A stretch of 64,000 nt of DNA from the NCBI GenBank assembly GCA_035293845.1, contig DATGMB010000324.1:30916-94915 (forward strand), written 5' to 3'. A program made the position numbers and the translations under genes. Source of the DNA: DATGMB01 sp035293845 (GTDB lineage Bacteria; Acidobacteriota; Terriglobia; Bryobacterales; Bryobacteraceae). Positions 57,846 through 64,000 of the stretch are shown piece after piece (the stretch's first letter is position 1; each line of letters begins with the position of its first letter). The notes under the pieces are model-generated. The model worked only from the letters and a program-made list of their open reading frames with translations. It made no database searches and was not told where the DNA came from.

Positions 57846-58682
57846 TCAAAGACTTTGCGCGCTGCGGGACGTAAGAGCCTGCAGGAGCGCGAGGCCGCGC
57901 GCCAGATCGCGCAGCCGCTCCTGGTGGTCTTCGGTCTCGCGCTCGACGTTCAGCGGTCCGCGGAAGCCGATCTCCTCCAGCGTGCGGACGTATCGCGCGA
58001 TTCCCACTGCACCCTCCCCGAGCGGGCGCTCCCGCCCGAGGGCGCCGGCGACGCCGGGAGGAGGCCAGTCCCCGTCCTTGCAGTGCACGGAAACCACGCG
58101 CGGCCCGAGCAGACGCAGCGCTTCGATGGGATCGCCGGTGCCGTACAGGATCATATTGGCCGGGTCGAAATTGATCCGCAGGTTGGGGCGGTTCACGTCC
58201 TCCATGAAGCGCAGCAGCACGCGGGCCGGCTCCTGCCCGGTTTCCAGAGCGAAGGTCTGGCCGTGGCGCGCGGCATAATCGGCCACGCGCCGCACTACGT
58301 CGCGCACTGCGGCATAGTCCGGATGTGCCGGGTCCTCGGGCACGCACCCGATATGGCAGGCGATGCTCTCGACCCCGATCGCCGCGGCGAAATCGCTGAC
58401 CTCGAAGGTGCGCCGCTCGCGCGCGGCGCGCGTCTCCGCCGGGAGGAACCCGACCGTACGGGCCACCGCGGGGATGTCCGTGTAGTCCTCGCCCTCATAA
58501 GCCGCGAACACCGTCACCAGCTTCAGTCCCGGGTTCCAGGCCGGCGCAGATGCGGCATCCAGCTTCAGCCCGCCCGCCACACACATCTGCCCGCAGCGGA
58601 CGCTCAGCGCGCGGATGTCCTCGGGCCGGTCGCGCTCCGCCCAGAACATGACGCCGGGCTCGAGCGGCTTCAAATCGTGCAT
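57846..58682 (-). CDS. Sugar phosphate isomerase/epimerase family (TIM-barrel) protein
   Basis: A 278-residue AP-endonuclease-2-like TIM barrel. Metal-ligand-type segments are seen: ALETGQEPARVLLRFMEDV, NLRINFDPANMILYG, VVSVHCKDGDWPPPG and GPLNVERETEDHQERL. The start at 58682 overlaps the preceding Gfo/Idh/MocA gene by 13 bases, so the two are co-translated. The pair is common in degradation or remodelling of sugars and inositols; the substrate is unknown. Confidence 0.87.
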   Translation of the reverse strand: MHDLKPLEPGVMFWAERDRPEDIRALSVRCGQMCVAGGLKLDAASAPAWNPGLKLVTVFAAYEGEDYTDIPAVARTVGFLPAETRAARERRTFEVSDFAAAIGVESIACHIGCVPEDPAHPDYAAVRDVVRRVADYAARHGQTFALETGQEPARVLLRFMEDVNRPNLRINFDPANMILYGTGDPIEALRLLGPRVVSVHCKDGDWPPPGVAGALGRERPLGEGAVGIARYVRTLEEIGFRGPLNVERETEDHQERLRDLARGLALLQALTSRSAQSL

Positions 58683-59635
58683 GCGATTTTTTCTCCTTCG
58701 AGGCGCCGTGCGTCGAGCGCGAAGCGCAGCAGGCGGATGGCATCCGCCGACTCGCGCGGCGGGCACAGCTCGTTCGGCTGGCCGCCGCAGCAGGCGACGA
58801 AATGCGCGAGCTCCGCGGCGTACGCCTGTCCCGGCGGGCCGTCCAGCACGCCCGCTCCGCTTGCCGTGCTGAATTCCACCGTATCCCGGTCGAAGGTGGC
58901 GGTGAATTCCATCGAGAATGGATAATCGCCGCGGTTCAGCCAGCCGCCCGTGATCAGCACCGCCGCGCCGCCGGCATAGAACAGCGTGGCGTGCAGCAGG
59001 TCGATGCGGGCCTCGTCATCCGCGTAGCCGCTCGCCGAAACCGCCTGGGGCCGGCCGAACAGGTGCAGGGCGAAATCGAAGTCGTGAATCAGCAGGTCGA
59101 ACGCGCCGCCGCCCTCCCACGTGCCCCAGGAAGGCGCCGCACAGCGCCGGCGGAACACCGCGCCGCGAAACGCTCCCAGATGGCCGCTGCGTAGCGTTTC
59201 GCGCAGGGCGGCGTATTCCGGCCAGAAGCGGATTACCTGCGCGGCCATCAACACGCGTCCGCACCGCTCCGCCTCGGCCACCATGCGATCGGCGGAGGCG
59301 CCGTCGAGCGCCATCGGCTTTTCGACCAGCACGTGCTTGCCCGCGCGCAGGGCTTCGACCGCGATCCCTTCATGCATCCCGGTCGGCAGACAGATATCGA
59401 CCGCTTCGATGGAATCATCGGCCAGCAGCGCCGCGATCTCGCGGTACTTTGCCGCGCCTGTCAGGTCGATACATCCGCCCGTTTCGCCGTGATTGCCGCG
59501 AACCTCGCGGAAATCGCCGGCCAGCTTCCGCGAGTCGCGGCTGCACACCGCCGCAATCTCGAGCCCCGGCACGGATTGCGCCGCTCGAAGATGCGTGCTT
59601 CCCATGAACCCGAGCCCGATGACGCCCAGCCGCAT
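58670..59635 (-). CDS. Gfo/Idh/MocA-family oxidoreductase
   Basis: A 321-residue NAD(P)-dependent sugar dehydrogenase homologue. The Rossmann motif GVIGLGFMGSTHLRAA is at the N-terminus, EKPMALDGASADRMV carries the EKP signature, and the C-terminal domain has LLIHDFDFALHLFG with the His/Asp of the active site. It is coupled to the TIM-barrel isomerase gene. With a DUF1080 protein encoded nearby, a 3-keto-sugar pathway is a reasonable guess. Confidence 0.9.
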   Translation of the reverse strand: MRLGVIGLGFMGSTHLRAAQSVPGLEIAAVCSRDSRKLAGDFREVRGNHGETGGCIDLTGAAKYREIAALLADDSIEAVDICLPTGMHEGIAVEALRAGKHVLVEKPMALDGASADRMVAEAERCGRVLMAAQVIRFWPEYAALRETLRSGHLGAFRGAVFRRRCAAPSWGTWEGGGAFDLLIHDFDFALHLFGRPQAVSASGYADDEARIDLLHATLFYAGGAAVLITGGWLNRGDYPFSMEFTATFDRDTVEFSTASGAGVLDGPPGQAYAAELAHFVACCGGQPNELCPPRESADAIRLLRFALDARRLEGEKIACTI

Positions 59636-59682
59636 AGGCTCCAGTGTAGCCTGTCGTGCAGGGCTCTGGTCCGCGCCGCTGC

Positions 59683-61029
59683 TTACTGGATGAACGCGAT
59701 CGTGGGCGTGCCGATGCCGGTGTGCACGCCATTCGTGTCCTTCGCGAAATTGCTGGTGCCGCGAAACGCGATCTGCCAGGCCACAATCGCGGTATAGGTG
59801 TTGGTCGTATTGGCGCCGCCGCTATAGGTGATGTTCGTGGTCGGGAAATACAGGCTGCCGTTGAAGAGCGTCGTCGAGCCGCCGTTGATCGTGGTGCTGA
59901 ATGCGCCGACGGCGAGGCTGCGGTCCTGGTAGAAGATCAGCCCCTGGGTCGGACCCGATGTCGGCGCCGAGAGGTCCACGTTCACGTTGCCGTTGATGGT
60001 GATGCCGCTGAAGGAGCCGGTCAGATAAAACGTCACGCCGCTGCCCGTGAGCGTTCCGTTGTGCAGAGCGATCGAGCCGCCGTTCATGATGTAAATGCCC
60101 GGCGGCAGGTTTACCGTGGGGTTTCCGCTCATGCTGAATCCGCCGCCGCAATCGACGAAATAACCGTCGGAGGGCATGACGATATTGCCGCTCGAAAGGT
60201 CGGCGGTCGAATCGCAGGTCGCATGGCCGGCCGGCGGCGTAACCGCGGGCACGTTGGCGAACGGATCGGCCGCGGGCGATTGATTGATGAGCGGAGTGGG
60301 GCTGATGGTGGGATGCCCATTCGTGCTGTAGTTGCCGACGATATTGATGGTGCCCCCGTTGGAGACATTGACCACGGCCTTGGAGCCGCCGACCGAAAGC
60401 GCGTTGGATGCGCTCGAATTGATGTAGATGCCGCAGCTCGACTCCACATCCGGGTTGCCGCTCGCGTCCACGCCCACATCCGCGTTCGGGTCCAGTGCGT
60501 AGATGCAATTGGCGGATGGCTTCTGGAAAATCGCCGCGGTTCCGCGCGCCGCCACGGTGGCGTTTTTCTGCCCGAGAATCGCGGAAAATGTAACCGGAAT
60601 CACCTCCGAGACGGTCGCGGTCACCCAATAGGTCGGTGTCAGGTTCAAACCCGCCGGGCTGATGTTGTCGGGGCCATGCGCCTGGATGGTGACCGTCTGT
60701 TTCCCGCTGTTCACGAAGCCGTTCTTCTGGGCGTAGAGGCAGCCGTTGCCGATGTTGTTGGCCGGCGGCGAAACCGGACTGGCGGGACACGCCGTATCAT
60801 TCTGGCAGGTCACGCCGTTCGCGTTGCACGTAGTCAGGGTGCTGGTGCTCACCGCCATCACTGCGGCCATTGCGGCGGAATCGGCGGCGGTCTTTGCTGC
60901 TTCACGTCGCCAGTAGGCCCATCCGATGTCCACCACGAGGCCGAGAAGGCCGAGCGTGACCACGAGCGACATCGTCAACAGGATGGCTGCCTGGCCGGCG
61001 CGCGACGAACGGTGACAGGAAGGCTTCAT
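59683..61029 (-). CDS. TadG-like pilus-assembly family protein
   Basis: A 448-residue protein. The N-terminal TadE/G-like segment is RAGQAAILLTMSLVVTLGLLGLVVDIGWAYWRREAAKTAADSAAMAAV, with one transmembrane helix near residues 15-35. The remainder is extracytoplasmic, contains several Cys pairs, and has a Gly/Ser/Asn-rich repetitive part predicted to be beta-rich. The start at 61029 (MKPSCHR) is preferred; an ATG at 61053 in frame adds eight residues. No other tad gene is in the window, so it may be a stand-alone surface protein. Confidence 0.78.
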   Translation of the reverse strand: MKPSCHRSSRAGQAAILLTMSLVVTLGLLGLVVDIGWAYWRREAAKTAADSAAMAAVMAVSTSTLTTCNANGVTCQNDTACPASPVSPPANNIGNGCLYAQKNGFVNSGKQTVTIQAHGPDNISPAGLNLTPTYWVTATVSEVIPVTFSAILGQKNATVAARGTAAIFQKPSANCIYALDPNADVGVDASGNPDVESSCGIYINSSASNALSVGGSKAVVNVSNGGTINIVGNYSTNGHPTISPTPLINQSPAADPFANVPAVTPPAGHATCDSTADLSSGNIVMPSDGYFVDCGGGFSMSGNPTVNLPPGIYIMNGGSIALHNGTLTGSGVTFYLTGSFSGITINGNVNVDLSAPTSGPTQGLIFYQDRSLAVGAFSTTINGGSTTLFNGSLYFPTTNITYSGGANTTNTYTAIVAWQIAFRGTSNFAKDTNGVHTGIGTPTIAFIQ

Positions 61030-61160
61030 CGATCCCACACTCTCTCTGTGCATGGTGCCGTGAGTACTGGCAATCGTCTATGTTGAGCGCAGTTAGTACC
61101 GTTTTGTTAACCGGGCTCGGGAATTCCCCGGTGGTGCGCCGGGAATGCAAGAATGAGGGA

Positions 61161-61943
61161 ATGTCATCGTCCCTCCGATACGTCCTGGCCGCGCTCCTGC
61201 TGGCGGCCTCGGCCTCCGCGGCCGATTCCGAATGGCACAATCTCTTTGACGGCAAGACCTTCGCCGGCTGGGTGGACCCCACCCGCAAGTCGCCGCCGGG
61301 CGATTCCTTCGTTATCGAAGACGGGTGCCTGAAGGCGACCCGGCATCCGCGCATCACGGAGGACCTCTTCAGCGCCGAAACCTACCGCGATTTCGAGCTC
61401 GAGTTCGATTGGAAGATCTCGCCCAAGGGGAATAGCGGCGTGAAGTACCGCATCCAGGACACGGTCTGGGTGCCCGAAGGGGCGGATGCGCCGCGCAAAT
61501 TCGAAGACAAGGTCAATGCCGGTCTCGCGCACCGCATCCGGCAGCGTCCGGACCACGGCCAGGATTACGTAGTCGGCTTCGAATACCAGATCACCGATAA
61601 CGCCGCCAATTCCGACGCCATCCACAACGGTCCGCTGCACCGTACCGCGGCCCTGTACGACGTCTTCGCGGCCTCGCTGGATGCGACGCGTCCGGTGGGC
61701 GAGTTCAACCATTCCCGAATCGTCGTGAAAGGCGATCACTTCGAGCACTGGCTGAACGGGCAGAAAGCGGTGGAGGGCAGTTTAAAAGCCCCCGAGGTTG
61801 CAGAGGCCGCGGCCAAGCGCTGGGGCAAGGACAGCGCAGTTTACAACCTGCTGGTGAACCAGCCCCGCCGGGACTGCCCCATTTCCCTGCAGAACCACGG
61901 CGACGAGGCATGGTTCAAGAACATCCGCATCCGGCGCCTGTGA
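61161..61943 (+). CDS. DUF1080 (3-keto-disaccharide hydrolase) family exported protein
   Basis: A 260-residue protein with a signal peptide (MSSSLRYVLAALLLAASASA). The concanavalin-like DUF1080 fold is shown by EWHNLFDGKTFAGWV, SFVIEDGCLKATRHPRITEDLFS, DFELEFDWKISPKGNSGVKYRI and GPLHRTAALYDVF. Members are common in Acidobacteriota, Planctomycetes and Bacteroidetes and some hydrolyse 3-keto-glycosides. The frame is open to 61080, but only the ATG at 61161 gives the signal peptide. Confidence 0.9.
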   Translation: MSSSLRYVLAALLLAASASAADSEWHNLFDGKTFAGWVDPTRKSPPGDSFVIEDGCLKATRHPRITEDLFSAETYRDFELEFDWKISPKGNSGVKYRIQDTVWVPEGADAPRKFEDKVNAGLAHRIRQRPDHGQDYVVGFEYQITDNAANSDAIHNGPLHRTAALYDVFAASLDATRPVGEFNHSRIVVKGDHFEHWLNGQKAVEGSLKAPEVAEAAAKRWGKDSAVYNLLVNQPRRDCPISLQNHGDEAWFKNIRIRRL

Positions 61944-62435
61944 GGGCGGCGTGGGGGCCGCATCCTCACGCCGGGGCTCGGTTTGTCGGCGTGCCTTGCC
62001 GCTTGGGGAATGGCCGTCAGCGCGGTTCCGAATACCAGCGCGAAAGAAATAGCGCCGTCTTGTCTTCCTGGTGGAGGTCGAGCGCTATGCCCTGTTGGTT
62101 GCGGGAAACCCAGCCGAAGCGGGACAGGCCGGGGCATTTAAAAAAAAGAAAACCGGTGGTACCGGCGCCACTCTTTCGAGCGGTCACCAGCCCACCGGTT
62201 CGCGCCACTTCAACTACCCTTGCTAGTGCACGGCCCGTGCCATCCCGGAGGTGCCGTCTGCGTATCCCCGGGCGCGTGCCGGTCTTCACGAAAATCGGCC
62301 CTTCCACGCGCAAGCGAGGGAATCCATTACACGAAGCCGGCCCGCAAAATTACACTAACGTGTCTATAGTTCACGCGCGCCGCCCGGTTTGCCCGTGGCG
62401 AGGCGATCTCACACTGCCCGGGCACGCGCAGAGTC
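61944..62435. other. Convergent intergenic region
   Basis: 492 bases without a convincing gene between the convergent DUF1080 and MGDG-synthase-like genes. It holds the minus-strand terminator at 62140-62199. A 98-codon minus frame (62017-62313) runs through that terminator, has no clear ribosome-binding site, and is not accepted as a gene. Confidence 0.6.
62140..62199 (-). terminator. Intrinsic terminator of the MGDG-synthase-like gene
   Basis: On the minus strand ACCGGTGG (62192-62199) pairs with CCACCGGT (62152-62159), with an inner arm around a GAAA tetraloop, followed by TTTTCTTTTTTTT. It lies about 240 bases after the stop of the gene at 62436, so the transcript would carry a long 3' end. 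Confidence 0.75.
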
Positions 62436-63593
62436 TTATCGCCGATTCAGCACCTCATCTTGGTGGTGGCGCGTGAAAATGCACTCCAGAATCTCGGGTA
62501 TCTCGAAGACGGCGCGATTCTCCAGCCGCTCGGTCGCCGCACGGAAGCGCCGGTACGTTGCCGGTTCCAGCAGCCGGCCGACTGCTTCACGAATGCCCCG
62601 GAAGTTCGGCAGCACCAGTCCGACACCTTGTTCCCGCACCCACACGGCGTTGTACCGTTCCTGCGGCAGCGTCCAGGCGTTCGACTCCACGATGACCGGC
62701 AACCGCATCGCTACCGCCTCGCTGATGCTCCCCGGCCCCGGCTTGCCGATAAAGTAATCGGCGAGCTGCATGTAGCGCGGCACTTCGCGCGTGAAGCCCT
62801 CGATGAATAACGGCGCCGGATGCGCGAGAGCGCGCAGCCGGGCCTCGATCTTGCGATTGTGCCCGCAGATCATCAGGAGCTGCCGCTCCGGCAGCCGCCG
62901 CGCGATCTCGAGCATCACTGCCGCGCCCTGCCCGCCGAACAGCACCAGGCCGACGGGTTGCGCCGGGTCGAATCCCAGCTTGGCCCGCTCCTCCGCCCGC
63001 CGTTCCGGGCTCAGAGGTTCGATGTCATAGAAGCGCGGATTCAGAATCATGCCGGAGACGCGCGCCACCCGATCGCCGGTGTGCCCAAGCTCGCGCGCCT
63101 GCTCCACTGCCTTGTCCGTCCCGCAGATGAAGTATTGTTCCTGGCGCTCTATCCAGAAGTGCGGCGGATAGTCCGCCAGGTCGGTCAGGATGGTCACCAG
63201 CGGCACGCCAGGCAGCGCGCGCCGCAAGCTGTCGTACAGCGCGCGATTGAGATTGGGCACCAGCGAGACCACCATGTCCGGCCGGTGCGCGCTCCAAAAG
63301 CGCTCCAGAATCCGCACCTGCTGCCGGTGGAACAGCCGGATGACCGCGTGCATCCCAATGGTGAGCTGCGGCGAGCCGAGCGTCCAGCCCTTCTTGAGCA
63401 TCAGATTGTAGAGATCCTGCAGCCGCACGCCGGTGATCTTGCGGAAAACGTCGATTTCGTCCAGCACTTCCTGCAGGTTCACCAGCCGGATTTCGAAGCC
63501 GCGCCCCTGCCGCTGCATGATCTGCTGCAAGGCGTTGGCGGCGGCACGATGCCCGCCGCCGGCGTCGAAGTACACGAAATCGAGCTTGTGCAC
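62436..63593 (-). CDS. MGDG synthase-like glycosyltransferase (GT28 type)
   Basis: A 385-residue GT-B enzyme. The N-terminal MGDG-synthase domain starts with LDFVYFDAGGGHRAAANALQQIM, and the C-terminal donor domain has GLVLFGGQGAAVMLEIARRL, LLMICGHNRKIEARLRAL and YFIGKPGPGSISEAVAMRLPVIVE, the glycine-rich nucleotide-sugar loop. It would transfer a sugar to diacylglycerol or a related lipid. The start codon is GTG. It is divergent from the genes at 63701 and 63823, the second of which encodes a PAP2 lipid phosphatase that could supply diacylglycerol-type substrate. Confidence 0.88.
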   Translation of the reverse strand: MHKLDFVYFDAGGGHRAAANALQQIMQRQGRGFEIRLVNLQEVLDEIDVFRKITGVRLQDLYNLMLKKGWTLGSPQLTIGMHAVIRLFHRQQVRILERFWSAHRPDMVVSLVPNLNRALYDSLRRALPGVPLVTILTDLADYPPHFWIERQEQYFICGTDKAVEQARELGHTGDRVARVSGMILNPRFYDIEPLSPERRAEERAKLGFDPAQPVGLVLFGGQGAAVMLEIARRLPERQLLMICGHNRKIEARLRALAHPAPLFIEGFTREVPRYMQLADYFIGKPGPGSISEAVAMRLPVIVESNAWTLPQERYNAVWVREQGVGLVLPNFRGIREAVGRLLEPATYRRFRAATERLENRAVFEIPEILECIFTRHHQDEVLNRR

Positions 63594-63700
63594 AGTTCGA
63601 TTGTGGCACGCGGCACAACACAGCCATGAAACAGATTCGTTAACTTGCGTTTTTTCCTAACGTAACGTGGTTGTAGCGTTTGGGGGCTATATACTTGAGT

Positions 63701-63826
63701 ATGAGGCCCGATTTTTATGCCGCAGTAGCAGCCACTGCGGCGTCGCGCGCCTTGGCATGCGGCGTGCGCACCGGGCAGGAGAGCGGTTTGTGCCTGGCCG
63801 GCTTCCTTGCGGAGGCGGCCGCATGA
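63701..63826 (+). CDS. Possible 41-residue leader ORF coupled to the PAP2 gene
   Basis: A short frame starting MRPDFYAAVAATAASRALA and ending in GFLAEAAA, with a stop that overlaps the next start (ATGA). A near-consensus -10 hexamer TATACT (63690-63695) lies 5 bases upstream of its ATG, so the transcript would be almost leaderless. No domain is recognised. The coupling suggests either a small leader peptide or an N-terminal part of the same unit; it may also be chance. Confidence 0.4.
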   Translation: MRPDFYAAVAATAASRALACGVRTGQESGLCLAGFLAEAAA

Positions 63827-64000
63827 CGATCGGGAACGCCATGCTCGGTTTCATCACCCATCGCGATCAGCGCCTCATGCGCCGCATCAACCGCTGGCCC
63901 GCCCCGCGCTGGATCCGGCTCTGGATGATTGCCGCCACCCGCGGCGGCGATGGCTGGCTCTGGTACGCGATGGGCGTCGTGATCCTGCTGTTCGGCGGCG
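63823..64000 (+). CDS. PAP2-family phosphatase, N-terminal part (3' end outside window)
   Basis: The first 59 residues are visible. The segment RWIRLWMIAATRGGDGWLWYAMGVVILLFGG is the typical first-helix region of small membrane PAP2 phosphatases (RGGDGWLW is the family pattern). The ATG at 63823 follows GGAGG with 7 bases spacing. It would act on lipid phosphates such as undecaprenyl pyrophosphate or phosphatidic acid. The catalytic motifs lie outside the window. Confidence 0.75.
   Translation, partial: MTIGNAMLGFITHRDQRLMRRINRWPAPRWIRLWMIAATRGGDGWLWYAMGVVILLFGG

Noticed and set aside
62017..62313. 98-codon minus-strand frame downstream of the MGDG-synthase-like gene
   Set aside because: It runs through a convincing intrinsic terminator with a T-run and has no ribosome-binding site. 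A degenerate PilZ-like domain was considered but the key motif is absent.

Overview
This is a high-GC bacterial chromosome segment. It looks like an Acidobacteriota genome of the Solibacter/Bryobacterales type. That is an inference from the many secreted BACON-like and choice-of-anchor-D repeat proteins, malectin plus beta-helix proteins, DUF1080 and Gfo/Idh/MocA sugar genes, and the general gene style; no rRNA or other marker gene is present to prove it. No tRNA, rRNA, CRISPR, transposase or phage gene was seen.

Layout. 1-7.4 kb holds housekeeping and accessory genes: the end of a membrane protein, a DUF2383-like four-helix protein, ATP-dependent PEP carboxykinase (pckA), a small exported protein, signal peptidase I (lepB), and an AAA-ATPase/VWA pair. 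7.45-8.3 kb is a gene-poor leader that ends in an ops/JUMPstart-like element. 8.3-44.8 kb is one long plus-strand exopolysaccharide/surface-glycan cluster headed by a specialised NusG paralogue and closed by a strong intrinsic terminator. 44.8-57.1 kb carries further glycan genes (methyltransferase, O-antigen ligase/polymerase, membrane protein, GT2) interleaved with three paralogous secreted beta-helix proteins on both strands. 57.4-64 kb holds a small Cys-containing protein, two sugar-metabolism genes, a lone TadG-like protein, a DUF1080 protein, an MGDG-synthase-like glycosyltransferase and the start of a PAP2 phosphatase.

How the cluster works (inference from families). The NusG paralogue probably allows processive transcription of the long operon. 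Wza-like and Wzc-like proteins, an initiating sugar-phosphate transferase, Wzm/Wzt ABC export subunits and an O-antigen ligase-like protein make up the assembly and export machinery. A 4,6-dehydratase, a PLP aminotransferase, NeuC-, NeuB- and NeuA-like enzymes together fit a legionaminic-type nonulosonic acid pathway. Between neuB and neuC lies an acyl-group module (MaoC-like hotdog, FkbH-like HAD, acyl carrier protein, GNAT) that could supply an unusual acyl decoration. Seven sugar transferases, three methyltransferases, three polysaccharide deacetylases and two further GNATs would build and decorate the polymer. Most neighbouring genes overlap by a few bases (ATGA, GTGA), which suggests translational coupling.

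The strongest candidates for new biology are the ops-like element in front of the NusG paralogue, the acyl-carrier module inside the nonulosonate pathway, the family of three VGCC-motif beta-helix proteins, and the three coupled exported proteins placed between the regulator genes and wza.
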